64,000 nt of DNA from positions 5,022,001 through 5,086,000 of the forward strand of contig NZ_CP160205.1 in the NCBI RefSeq assembly GCF_041080815.1, read 5' to 3'. This stretch comes from Mucilaginibacter yixingensis (GTDB lineage: Bacteria; Bacteroidota; Bacteroidia; Sphingobacteriales; Sphingobacteriaceae). The notes under the pieces were generated by a model. It had not been told where the DNA came from. It saw nothing but the letters and a program-made list of their open reading frames with translations, and did no database searches. This document shows positions 1 through 8,192 of the stretch, one piece after another. A program made the translations under genes and the position numbers. Position 1 is the stretch's first letter; each line of letters starts with the position of its first letter.

Positions 1-914
1 TTTGCCGTCATCTGCACTTTGCCGCTGCTGCAAATGGCTGAGCAGGCCGAGCAAATGCCTACCCGACAACTGTAAGGGATGTTGATCTTATTCTGCAAAG
101 CAGCCTGTAAGATGGATTGATTCTCGCCCGCTGTAATGTTATAAGTCTCGCCTTTGTAAATGATTTGCACCTTATGTGGCGCAAAAGCCGGAAGAAAGCT
201 GCTTACCGCCACGGTATCTACCACAAAATTCTCTTTACGGATCTGTTCCGCCGCTACGCCCATGTAAGTGAGCGATAACCGTACCATGCGCATATAATCA
301 AACGGACCGCAGAGATAAAAGGCCATACGGTCCAGCTTGTCAGCAGAGGGGCGAAGCAATTGCTCTATGACGTAATTATTCAGGCGTCGCGCTTCATCGC
401 TTAAAAAATGAATTACTTTAAGCCGATCTGGATGTTGTTCCTCCATCGCCTGCAATTCATCTTTAAATAGAATGCCGTTAGCATTGCGATTACTGTAGAT
501 GAGCGTAAGTTTGCTTTGTCCCGGCCTGTTGAGCAGGTATTTCAGCTGGGCAAATACGGGTGTAATGCCACTGCCTGCCGCGAAGAAGAAAAGGTTTTTA
601 TCCTCGTTACCATCCAGTACAAACTTGCCGGTTGGTTCGGCCACGTTCCAGCGGTCGCCGGGTTTGGTATGGCTGAGCAGAAAACGCGAAAGCTCGCCGT
701 TGGGTACCCGTTTTACGGTGATGCTGAGCAAGGGTTCATCAGGTGATGAGCTGATGGAATATGACCGGCGCAACTCCTCATTATGATGACCAAATATCAG
801 CGTAATAAACTGCCCCGATTTATAATGCAGCGGCTGCCCATCCGCAGGGCGCAGCTGAAAAGTGGCCGTATCTACCGCAAGGCGAATGATGTTTTCTACA
901 ATCAGTTCAGGCAT
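1..914 (-). CDS. Ferredoxin-NAD(P)H-type oxidoreductase, PaaE/Hmp-like (3' end cut by window edge)
   Basis: Reading leftward from the ATG at 914, the frame stays open to the window edge. The N-terminal part is a ferredoxin-reductase FAD domain with the flavin motif RSYSISSSP near residue 45, followed by an NAD(P)-binding domain containing AAGSGITP and a CGPFDYM segment. The C-terminal part is a plant-type [2Fe-2S] domain with the cluster loop SCRVGICSAC; the fourth cysteine would lie just beyond the edge. This order (reductase then ferredoxin) is that of PaaE and related reductases that pass electrons from NAD(P)H to an oxygenase or other acceptor. The gene starts directly after the stop codon of the upstream quinone oxidoreductase, so the two are probably co-transcribed. 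The acceptor protein is unknown; no paa oxygenase genes are in view. Confidence 0.85.
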   Translation of the reverse strand, partial: MPELIVENIIRLAVDTATFQLRPADGQPLHYKSGQFITLIFGHHNEELRRSYSISSSPDEPLLSITVKRVPNGELSRFLLSHTKPGDRWNVAEPTGKFVLDGNEDKNLFFFAAGSGITPVFAQLKYLLNRPGQSKLTLIYSNRNANGILFKDELQAMEEQHPDRLKVIHFLSDEARRLNNYVIEQLLRPSADKLDRMAFYLCGPFDYMRMVRLSLTYMGVAAEQIRKENFVVDTVAVSSFLPAFAPHKVQIIYKGETYNITAGENQSILQAALQNKINIPYSCRVGICSACSAICSSGKVQMTA

Positions 915-1910
915 TTAAACACTCAGTACCAGTTTGCCAAATTGTGAAGAATACTCCATGCGTTTAAAAGCCTCTTTGGCATTAGCCAGGGTGAAAACTT
1001 CGTCAACAATCGGTTTAATTTCATGCTCGGTAATCAGTTTCAACAAACCCTTAAAATCATCCTGATTACCCATGGTAGTACCGAGTATCTGTAACTGTTT
1101 CCAGAAAATCTTGCGGCCGTTAATAGCCGGGATATCACCCGCTGTACCGCCGAAGAATACAATACGCGCACCGGGATTACACAGATCTGGTAGTTTAGCA
1201 AAGCCTTCGCCCAGGGCGCTGTCTATAATCACGTCAAAGCCGCCTGCCAGTTCGTGCAGTTGCTGGGCCCAGTCTTGCGCTTTATAGTTCACGCCTGCGG
1301 CTGCGCCTAATTTTTTGGCTTGCTGTAGTTTATCGCCGCTGCCGGAGGTAACGAATACCTGACACCCTGCCGCCACGGCCATTTGTAAGGCAATGGAGCC
1401 CGTACCTGCGCCTACGCCTACAATCAACACTTTGTCGCCTTTCTTAGCACGACCCTTCGTAAACAACGCACGATAGGCCGTTAAACCGGCTAAAGGCAAT
1501 GCTGCCGCATGCTCCCAGTTGAGGTGAGCTGGTTTGGCATAAATGTATTCGGCGCGGGTTTTTACGTATTCGGCAAAGGTGCCATCGTCTGGTAGACCTA
1601 AAATTTTAAAATGTTTGCCTTGAAAGTCGGGTGAGTCGCCCCAATTGTTCCCTGGGTTAATTACCACTTCTTTGCCCAACCATTCTTTACCTTCATCGCC
1701 ACCAGTTTCTACCACTATGCCGGCGCCATCGGCACCTAAGATGGTGGGATATTTTAGTCCGGCGTATTTGCCAACGGTAATCCAATAATCACGGCGGTTA
1801 AGGGCCGCAGCTTTTATTTGCACCAGCACCTCGCCAGGGGCAAGCGTTGGCTTTTCAACATCTTTATAAACGATGGGGTTTTCTGCAGATTCAAGGACGA
1901 TGGCTTTCAT
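915..1910 (-). CDS. Zinc-independent quinone oxidoreductase / MDR-family alcohol dehydrogenase
   Basis: This 331-residue protein is a medium-chain dehydrogenase/reductase. It has the GroES-like N-terminal half (PGEVLVQIKAAALNRRD, near residues 25-42) and a Rossmann half with the dinucleotide motif VGVGAGTGS near 165. The catalytic and structural zinc cysteines of alcohol dehydrogenases are absent, which places it with the NADPH-dependent quinone or enone reductases. It probably reduces an alpha,beta-unsaturated carbonyl or quinone in the cytoplasm. It abuts the ferredoxin-type reductase gene (stop at 915, next ATG at 914), so the two form a redox operon. The exact substrate cannot be read from the sequence. 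Confidence 0.88.
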   Translation of the reverse strand: MKAIVLESAENPIVYKDVEKPTLAPGEVLVQIKAAALNRRDYWITVGKYAGLKYPTILGADGAGIVVETGGDEGKEWLGKEVVINPGNNWGDSPDFQGKHFKILGLPDDGTFAEYVKTRAEYIYAKPAHLNWEHAAALPLAGLTAYRALFTKGRAKKGDKVLIVGVGAGTGSIALQMAVAAGCQVFVTSGSGDKLQQAKKLGAAAGVNYKAQDWAQQLHELAGGFDVIIDSALGEGFAKLPDLCNPGARIVFFGGTAGDIPAINGRKIFWKQLQILGTTMGNQDDFKGLLKLITEHEIKPIVDEVFTLANAKEAFKRMEYSSQFGKLVLSV

Positions 1911-1951
1911 TTTTATTAATCAGTGATTAGTTGATTGGTTATGGAACGCAG

Positions 1952-2032
1952 GTCATCCCGAACTTGTTTCGAGATCTCACAGGACGGTCCATTTAGTTAG
2001 CATGTGGGGTGCCGAAACAAGTTCGGCATGAC
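1952..2032. repeat. Inverted-repeat element, family A (copy 1)
   Basis: The arms GTCATCCCGAACTTGTTTCG and CCGAAACAAGTTCGGCATGAC are near-perfect inverted complements, separated by about 40 bases of unrelated sequence. The same arms occur at 42353-42448 and 50026-50113. The element is intergenic, downstream of sodA and upstream of the quinone oxidoreductase. Confidence 0.85.
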
Positions 2033-2046
2033 GTGGGAGCTAATTT

Positions 2047-2085
2047 ATCCTGTAAATCTCTAAAATCCAATAAATCCCAGTTCAA
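2047..2085 (-). repeat. Short dispersed repeat, family H (copy 1, minus orientation)
   Basis: On the minus strand this reads as a degenerate copy of the AACCAGGATTTnTTGGATTA repeat found at 42304-42348, 49840-49880 and 24591-24619. It lies beside the sodA terminator. Confidence 0.6.
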
Positions 2086-2086
2086 G

Positions 2087-2122
2087 ACAAAAAAAACGCC
2101 CCGGAATATTATTCCGGGGCGT
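2087..2122 (-). terminator. Intrinsic terminator of sodA
   Basis: A 12-bp stem with arms ACGCCCCGGAAT and ATTCCGGGGCGT is followed, on the minus strand, by a run of eight T. It begins about 20 bases after the sodA stop. Confidence 0.9.
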
Positions 2123-2144
2123 CCTCTATTTTTAATAGCTCAGC

Positions 2145-2753
<609 letters not shown>

Positions 2754-2790
2754 AGTATTGTTTTTATGAGGTTAACAGATCGTATCGTCG

Positions 2791-2798
2791 CAAATATA
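2791..2798 (-). promoter_or_regulatory. Bacteroidota -7 box upstream of sodA
   Basis: On the minus strand this reads TATATTTG, an exact match to TAnnTTTG, 37 bases before the sodA ATG. I do not see a clear TTTG -33 element at standard spacing. Confidence 0.6.
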
Positions 2799-2860
2799 AG
2801 AGACGAGTATTGTATTTGTTCTAATTTATTGTCAACTTTTTGGAGGGAAGCTTCACCTGC

Positions 2861-3007
2861 GTCATTGCGAGGAACGAAGCAATCTCTGTACATGCAAATC
2901 CGCCAGGCATATTCGCTCGTCCTTTGCAGAGATTATTAATTTTTTGATTGTTCTCTTAGGCATTAATGAGCTCCCTTCGGTCGGTTGGCTTCGTTCCTCG
3001 CAATGAC
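2861..3007. repeat. Inverted-repeat element, family B (long form, copy 1)
   Basis: The arms GTCATTGCGAGGAACGAAGC and GGCTTCGTTCCTCGCAATGAC enclose about 105 bases. The interior contains ATTAATGAGCTCCCTTCGGTCGG, which recurs almost unchanged in the copy at 59400-59544. Short forms lie at 38149-38242 and 47839-47943. The element fills most of the gap between sodA and the propeller gene. Confidence 0.85.
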
Positions 3008-3027
3008 GCTGTGGTTAGATAAAACCA

Positions 3028-4506
3028 CTATCCCCCTATCCTTCGGCTCACCACCAGCAAGCCTTTATAGGTCGATGCATAAATACTTCCGTTGCCATCT
3101 TGCGATAGTTGGTAGATGTCGTAATCGGGCACGTTTGAGTTCTCGTTATGATACAGCTCCCAGGTGTAGTTGTGTGGGTTGTAGCGCGCCAGGCCAGAGC
3201 GGTGGGTACCTACCCACAATACTTTTTCAAAGCGGTCATACAGCAGGCTGTTAATCTGGTTGCTGGGCAGGCCTGAGTTCTTGTCGTTATAATGCAGCCA
3301 TTTGCCGTTGGCGGTGTACACAGCAATACCTTCGGCATCGCTTTCAGAGAGTGTGTTACCATCAGCATCTTTGCTGTACGGGCGGATGGATCTGAGCGCG
3401 AAATAAAGATTACCAGCCGGATCCTCGGTTGCGGCGGTGATACAAGTGCCGTTCAGCGGACTAGCCATGCCGTTAAATACAGTTACTTTTCTGGATTTAT
3501 CAATCAATACAGACCCCAGGTTGGTGCCCACCCAAAGGCGGCCACGTTTATCATAGTATGCATACTCAATCTGGTTGGTTGGCAGCTTGCCGAAGCGCTG
3601 TTTGTTCACCAGCGTAAACTGTCCGTTTTTAATGATCAGCAGGCCTTTTTCTGTAGAAAAGATCACCTCGCCTGTTTTAGTGGCGGTAATATTGTTTACG
3701 GATGTAAAGCCCATTTTAGGCAAATCATACTTTTGCCAGGTGCTGCCCGCATTGCGGTAAACCGCGTTGCCCGAGTACATCCATTTTACATCGGTGTTAT
3801 CAATAGCCAGGCTGGTGATGCCGGGCGTGCCCACTTGAGGCACATTTCTGAACGTACCGCCCGCGAAAGTAATGATGCCGTGACCGGTGGCATACCAAAG
3901 CACACCGGTGCGGTCTACCGCGTTACACTGGCTCACATTGTCGGGCAGTAACGAGTTGTTTTTATTCCAAACGGTGAGCTGGTAACGCCCTAGCGACTGG
4001 TTTTGATAAAAATATCTTTTGTTGATGATGAGCGGATGGTTGGCAATAACGTTATCGGCAAAATCGTCCAGCGAGGCATCGCTCACTTTGCCGGTAATCA
4101 TGCCGCTGCCTATGGTGAAGGTAACATCTACTGACGAAAAAACAGACTTGTCGTTCACCTTTGCCGGTTTCCAGCGGAACACGTTGAGATAGCCAATAAT
4201 ATCACGAGAGAGCTGGCTGTGCGAGGCATCGTTATAACTCAATACCTGGCCGTTGCCCGCAGTATCTACCAATATCTGGTAAGAAATAGAGCCCCATGAT
4301 GCAGCCAGATTGTACCGGCGCTCGACAGCGTGGGCAATGCGCTCAAACATTTCAGGATCATATTGTGCTTTGGGCGTACCGCAGTTGTAGCAGAAACTGG
4401 TTACCCGGGTATCGGCAACTTTTTCTTTATACATGTATTGCGCCGACGAACACAGCGGGAAAAGCAAACAGAGTGAACCAAAAAACCAGGACTTTAGCGA
4501 CCGCAT
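3028..4506 (-). CDS. Secreted TonB-C-like plus two-component-regulator-type beta-propeller protein
   Basis: The 492-residue protein starts with a Sec signal (residues 1-22, cleavage after CSSAQ or nearby). Residues about 50-132 resemble the C-terminal domain of TonB/TolA (GSISYQILVDTAGNGQVL, then FRWKPAKVNDK). From about residue 190 to the end there are repeated units such as DRTGVLWYATGHGI, DKRGRLWVGTNLGS and EKVLWVGTHRSGL, the Reg_prop signature normally found in the periplasmic sensor half of hybrid two-component systems. Here no transmembrane helix, kinase or DNA-binding domain follows, so it is a free periplasmic or surface propeller. Its ligand and partner are unknown. It stands alone. 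Confidence 0.75.
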   Translation of the reverse strand: MRSLKSWFFGSLCLLFPLCSSAQYMYKEKVADTRVTSFCYNCGTPKAQYDPEMFERIAHAVERRYNLAASWGSISYQILVDTAGNGQVLSYNDASHSQLSRDIIGYLNVFRWKPAKVNDKSVFSSVDVTFTIGSGMITGKVSDASLDDFADNVIANHPLIINKRYFYQNQSLGRYQLTVWNKNNSLLPDNVSQCNAVDRTGVLWYATGHGIITFAGGTFRNVPQVGTPGITSLAIDNTDVKWMYSGNAVYRNAGSTWQKYDLPKMGFTSVNNITATKTGEVIFSTEKGLLIIKNGQFTLVNKQRFGKLPTNQIEYAYYDKRGRLWVGTNLGSVLIDKSRKVTVFNGMASPLNGTCITAATEDPAGNLYFALRSIRPYSKDADGNTLSESDAEGIAVYTANGKWLHYNDKNSGLPSNQINSLLYDRFEKVLWVGTHRSGLARYNPHNYTWELYHNENSNVPDYDIYQLSQDGNGSIYASTYKGLLVVSRRIGG

Positions 4507-4588
4507 TTATTAACTATGACAGATAGGGGTTGAATATACCGCCAGAACCTCAATTTAACAATTATATTGTGCTCACCTGTAAAAATCC

Positions 4589-5068
4589 TCATCCTTTCTT
4601 CATGCGCTTGCTCTTAAAAAAGTCGCGCACCAGCTCGGCGCACTCGTTCTCTTTGATGCCGCCAGTGATGAGGGTTTTAGGGTGAGTGATCTTTTGATTG
4701 ATGCGACCGAAGCCCATGCGGGTATCATACGCGCCAAAAACAATGCGCCCTATCTGGAACCAGTAAGAAGCGCCGGCGCACATTACACAGGGTTCCATGG
4801 TAACGTACAGCGTGCAGTCTTTCAGGTATTTGCCGCCAATATAATTTGCCGCAGCAGTAAGCGCCTGCATTTCGGCGTGGGCCGATACATCGGTAAGGCG
4901 CTCGGTCAAATTATGCCCCCTGCCAATGATCTTGCCTTTGGCTACAACGACGGCACCGATAGGGATCTCATCTTCGGCCAAAGCCTGTCGGGCCTCGCGT
5001 AGGGCTTCTTCCATAAAAAATTCATCGGGCGAGATGCTCGGTTCATCGCCGAAGGTGTAATATCTCAT
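4589..5068 (-). CDS. tadA: tRNA-specific adenosine deaminase (TadA-type nucleoside deaminase)
   Basis: The protein deaminates the wobble adenosine of tRNA to inosine, using a zinc-bound water. The cytidine-deaminase fold motifs are present: H64-A65-E66 (DVSAHAEMQAL) and P93-C94-x-x-C97 (MEPCVMCAGA). At 159 residues it is a normal TadA size. The N-terminal 18 residues look like an extension, and a start at M19 (MEEALREAR) is possible. It overlaps the upstream sdpI-like gene by four bases (ATGA), which implies translational coupling in a sdpI-tadA unit. Guanine deaminases have a related fold, so the tRNA role rests on family similarity. Confidence 0.88.
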   Translation of the reverse strand: MRYYTFGDEPSISPDEFFMEEALREARQALAEDEIPIGAVVVAKGKIIGRGHNLTERLTDVSAHAEMQALTAAANYIGGKYLKDCTLYVTMEPCVMCAGASYWFQIGRIVFGAYDTRMGFGRINQKITHPKTLITGGIKENECAELVRDFFKSKRMKKG

Positions 5069-5436
5069 TCTTCGTCTTCCTCAAATTTTGCTAAATGGCG
5101 CTCGGTTTTAACAATCATAATGATCATGCCGGTCATGGTGCCGCCGGTCATCAGCAAAAAGGTTAAACCCTCTTTTAGCGCGCGGTTATGTACAAAATGC
5201 AGGGCTACAGTACCTATTAATCCGCCAATCAGCAAGATCCAGGCAATACGCACCATTAATATGGCCGAATAACGATTTCCCTCATCCCAATTGCGCTGAC
5301 TGCTTTTTGACCGGTAGGTGCGGTAGCCGTACAAGCCATTGATTTTTTTGGGGGGATATTTTTTCAAGATCAACCCTGCGATGATCAGGATTACCCCAAC
5401 CAACTGCGGGCCATATATAAACTCTTTCAGATGCAT
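5065..5436 (-). CDS. SdpI-family integral membrane protein
   Basis: The 123-residue protein has three hydrophobic helices (residues about 8-25, 62-82 and 90-110). Between the first two lies the conserved segment NGLYGYRTYRSKSSQRNWDEG, cut short here, which is the hallmark of the SdpI/YhfL family. In Bacillus SdpI gives immunity to the SdpC toxin, but most relatives have unknown roles, and no toxin gene is nearby. It lies 5 bases downstream of the csaA-like gene and overlaps tadA by 4 bases, so csaA-sdpI-tadA is probably one operon. Confidence 0.8.
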   Translation of the reverse strand: MHLKEFIYGPQLVGVILIIAGLILKKYPPKKINGLYGYRTYRSKSSQRNWDEGNRYSAILMVRIAWILLIGGLIGTVALHFVHNRALKEGLTFLLMTGGTMTGMIIMIVKTERHLAKFEEDEE

Positions 5437-5441
5437 AAATC

Positions 5442-5777
5442 TCAGATTAGTTTACTGCCATTGGGCACCAGTTTTTCTACTGCAGCTAATACAATATCGC
5501 CATTTTCATCGGCAAAGCCGGTTACCAGAAACTCCGACATAAAATTAGCAATCTGTTTCTTCGGAAAGTTAACCACCCCTAAAATCTGTCGCCCTACTAG
5601 CTCTTCCCTGGTATAATGTTTAGTGATCTGCGCGCTCGACCAGCGGATGCCAAACGCTCCAAAATCAACCTGGAGTTTATAGGCCGGCTTGCGTGCCTCG
5701 GGAAAATCAAGTACCTGCAAAATGGTACCGGTGCGCAGTTCTACTTTTTCAAAATCGTGCCAGGAGATGGTTTCCAT
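5442..5777 (-). CDS. csaA: CsaA-type tRNA-binding protein
   Basis: This 111-residue protein is a single OB-fold tRNA-binding domain like that at the C terminus of MetRS and in CsaA (DFEKVELRTGTILQVLDFP, then VNFPKKQIANFMSEFLV and a C-terminal LVPNGSKL). CsaA binds tRNA and has been called a secretion chaperone in Bacillus; in most bacteria the role is unproven. It leads a three-gene unit with the SdpI-like protein and TadA. A family G repeat just upstream provides AGGAGAGG about 20 bases before the ATG, rather far for a ribosome site. Confidence 0.88.
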   Translation of the reverse strand: METISWHDFEKVELRTGTILQVLDFPEARKPAYKLQVDFGAFGIRWSSAQITKHYTREELVGRQILGVVNFPKKQIANFMSEFLVTGFADENGDIVLAAVEKLVPNGSKLI

Positions 5778-5794
5778 GAGGGCAAAGGTAATTA

Positions 5795-5824
5795 CCTCTC
5801 CTAAATCCTCTCCAAAGGAGAGGA
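5795..5824. repeat. Family G repeat (copy 1)
   Basis: The sequence CCTCTCCTAAATCCTCTCC followed by AAAGGAGAGG forms a hairpin with an extra complementary arm. Relatives lie at 12783-12813, 24431-24526, 42474-42496, 48697-48839 and 50181-50209. Confidence 0.75.
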
Positions 5825-5851
5825 CTTTTATTTTTTGTGCATAGGCTCAAC

Positions 5852-5877
5852 AAAAAAGCGGCCCTAAAGCCGCTTTC
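5852..5877 (-). terminator. Intrinsic terminator downstream of fabG
   Basis: The stem AAAGCGGC / GCCGCTTT with loop CCTAA is followed by T residues on the minus strand. It lies about 45 bases after the fabG stop. Confidence 0.75.
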
Positions 5878-5920
5878 TCAATATTATAAATCCGAAATCG
5901 AAATTCCGGAATGCAAAATG

Positions 5921-6664
5921 CTACAGCATCCCACCGTCAACCGCAATTACCTGACCGGTAATGTAAGCGGCCATGTCTGACGCTAAGAAAACGCAGGCGT
6001 TGGCAATATCCTGAGTTTCGCCGGCGCGTTTCAGCGGAATGTTAGCTTCCCAGCCTTCAACCACTTTAGGGTCCAGCACTTCGGTCATTTCGGTTTTGAT
6101 GAAGCCCGGCGCTACCACATTGGTGCGGATGTTACGGCTGCCCAGCTCTTTAGCAATTGATTTTGAGAAACCGATGATGCCCGCTTTAGAAGCCGCATAG
6201 TTAGCCTGACCGGCGTTGCCTTGTACACCAACCACAGAGCTCATGTTAATAAACACACCCTGACGGTTTTTCATCATAATTTTAGAAGCCGCCTTGGTAA
6301 CGTTGAAGATTGATTTCAGGTTAACGTCCAGTACTTCGTCCCATTGTTCTTCGGTCATACGCATCAACAGGCCGTCTTTGGTAATGCCGGCGTTGTTAAC
6401 AACGATGTGGAGTGAGCCAAAATCGGCAACAATATCGTTCACCAGTTTTTCGGCCTCATCAAACTTAGAGGCGTCAGAACGGTAGCCTTTTACCTGGGTG
6501 CCAAAGCTTTGCAGTTCCTGCTCCAGTTCCTGGCCTTTTTCTACTGATGACAGGTAGGTAAACGCTACTTTGGCGCCGTGCTCGGCAAATTTTTCGGCAA
6601 TCTTACGGCCTATTCCTTTAGATGCGCCGGTAATAAGCGCTACTTTTCCTTCTAATAATTTCAT
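5921..6664 (-). CDS. fabG: 3-oxoacyl-[acyl-carrier-protein] reductase
   Basis: FabG reduces 3-oxoacyl-ACP with NADPH in fatty-acid elongation. This is a classical short-chain dehydrogenase: GASKGIGR at the N terminus, the NNAG motif near residue 90, a serine in NMSSVVG, and catalytic YAASK. The C-terminal TGQVIAVDGGML is characteristic of FabG. I start it at 6664 (MKLLEGKVALITG), giving 247 residues; an ATG two codons upstream also exists. A TAACTTCG box (6686-6693, minus strand) 21 bases upstream may be its -7 element. No other fab genes are adjacent, so a different SDR substrate cannot be fully excluded. Confidence 0.93.
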   Translation of the reverse strand: MKLLEGKVALITGASKGIGRKIAEKFAEHGAKVAFTYLSSVEKGQELEQELQSFGTQVKGYRSDASKFDEAEKLVNDIVADFGSLHIVVNNAGITKDGLLMRMTEEQWDEVLDVNLKSIFNVTKAASKIMMKNRQGVFINMSSVVGVQGNAGQANYAASKAGIIGFSKSIAKELGSRNIRTNVVAPGFIKTEMTEVLDPKVVEGWEANIPLKRAGETQDIANACVFLASDMAAYITGQVIAVDGGML

Positions 6665-6730
6665 TGTCAATGGTAATTCAGTCGGCGAAGTTATGTTTTT
6701 TGCGCGAAAGTCGGAACAGGTATGTAATGG

Positions 6731-7891
6731 CTATACATAACTGAGCCACCAATCGCGCCGACGCTGTTTAACCTTCATAAACCAATAGCAAGGAAAATAA
6801 AGCAGGATGACAACCGAGAGCCAGATGAGGTAAATCACCGGCAAACTAAAGCCATGTTGTGGCCCCAACCCCACTGCTGTGAGGCTGTTTAGCGAAGTGT
6901 GCTTGCCCATGGCCGTAAACAGGGCTGCCAGATGCAGTAAATAAATATGCAGCACGTAATAAAACATGGGTACCCGCCCATAGGTAGTAAATGTTTTAGT
7001 GATGCCGTTGTTGGTAAACTCCAACAACCCCAGCGCGGCGATAGATATGCCCAGCGTAATGAGTAGGTAGGCCAGTGATGGCGGATATTTCTGCACGTTC
7101 ATCATATCAAACGCATCTTTTTCCAGGTTATGCTGGTGTGCCCACGGACGCGGATCGCCGTAGATGTTAAACAGGCGCAGCAGCAGGAAAAGCAAAATGC
7201 AACACAAGCCAATTTGTATAAACAAACGCTGGCGGCCGGCTGGGTCAAACTGAAACAATGTGCCGAAGGCATAGCCTGCAGCCATTACCCCGCACCAGGG
7301 CACCACCGGGTATAGTAGCATAATGGCATGGGTTTTACTAATAACATACAGGTTTTGCTCATGCAAAAACATCCAGAAAAATTTGTATTGCCCCCAAGAG
7401 GCCGATTTGATGCCGTCAAAAAGGTTATGCCCGAAAATAAGCGCCAGGCCGATGATGCCGATATGCAGGGGCTTTAGGTAAACCAGCGCCGCCAGGAAGA
7501 TCATACTGAACCCGATAGCCCAGATAACCTGTGCAAATACGAGGTGGAAACCGGGATCAAACATCCATCCAAAATTAACTACCGTTAGTTCAAGGAAAAT
7601 TAGCCATAAGCCGCGGCTCAGCAAAAAACTGGAGGTTTGCCGACTGGTTTTTCTTTGAGACGACAGATAAGCACTGGCGCCCGACAAAAAAATGAACGTT
7701 GGCGCACAAAGATGGGTAACCCAGCGGGTGAGGTAATAGGCAGCCGTAGTTTTATCAAGATCAAGCGGATCAAAAGCAGCGTTAGAGAAAAAATCGCGGG
7801 TGTGATCAAGCGCCATCAGCACCATAATGATACCCCGCAGGATATCTATGGAATGTATGCGCGGTTTTGGGAGTGGCAAAACAGGTTCCAT
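6731..7891 (-). CDS. DUF1624 / heparan-alpha-glucosaminide N-acetyltransferase-like membrane protein
   Basis: The 386-residue protein has about ten hydrophobic helices. It opens with SIDILRGIIMVLMALDHTRDFF (shortened), the signature of the DUF1624 acyltransferase-3-like family. The histidine of the DHTRDF motif is the conserved position thought to take part in acyl transfer in the human lysosomal relative HGSNAT. A plausible role is transmembrane acetylation of a sugar in the envelope, but no substrate is indicated. The gene stands alone; its start is divergent from the M61 peptidase gene at 8193. Confidence 0.82.
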   Translation of the reverse strand: MEPVLPLPKPRIHSIDILRGIIMVLMALDHTRDFFSNAAFDPLDLDKTTAAYYLTRWVTHLCAPTFIFLSGASAYLSSQRKTSRQTSSFLLSRGLWLIFLELTVVNFGWMFDPGFHLVFAQVIWAIGFSMIFLAALVYLKPLHIGIIGLALIFGHNLFDGIKSASWGQYKFFWMFLHEQNLYVISKTHAIMLLYPVVPWCGVMAAGYAFGTLFQFDPAGRQRLFIQIGLCCILLFLLLRLFNIYGDPRPWAHQHNLEKDAFDMMNVQKYPPSLAYLLITLGISIAALGLLEFTNNGITKTFTTYGRVPMFYYVLHIYLLHLAALFTAMGKHTSLNSLTAVGLGPQHGFSLPVIYLIWLSVVILLYFPCYWFMKVKQRRRDWWLSYV

Positions 7892-7978
7892 ATAAAAGGT
7901 TGAATGAGTGTTACTAATATGGCGATAATTATTTTAAGATGAGTGTATAACTGGATGTAAGGGAAGAATAAACCCCAT

Positions 7979-8126
7979 GTCATTTCGACCGAGCTTGCAG
8001 AGGGGCGTGTGTTAGCGTGAGGAGAAATCTTAGACGATTACTATGCTAACGTGCTGGTTTGTCGTTCGTCTAAGATTTCTCGTCGCCCCTAAAGTTCATT
8101 CCCTCCCTTCGCTCGCTCGAAATGAC
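7979..8126. repeat. Inverted-repeat element, family C (copy 1)
   Basis: The outer arms are GTCATTTCGACCGAGC and GCTCGAAATGAC; the inner arms are AGAAATCTTAGAC and GTCTAAGATTTCT. Copies lie at 46816-46902, 49469-49584 and 57550-57693. It fills most of the 301-base gap 7892-8192. It contains the ATG at 8043 that would extend the downstream peptidase by 50 non-native residues. Confidence 0.85.
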
Positions 8127-8192
8127 AAGCGGGTTGTTTGGCCGCCCGCTCCCCTTCTTTTGCACTACCATACTAATTTCTATCTTGCAAGC

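Noticed and set aside
3292..3951. 219-codon plus-strand frame opposite the propeller gene
   Set aside because: It lies fully inside a well-supported minus-strand gene and shows no known domain.
8043..8192. N-terminal extension of the M61 peptidase from the ATG at 8043
   Set aside because: The 50 codons are translated family C repeat; the signal peptide starts at 8193.
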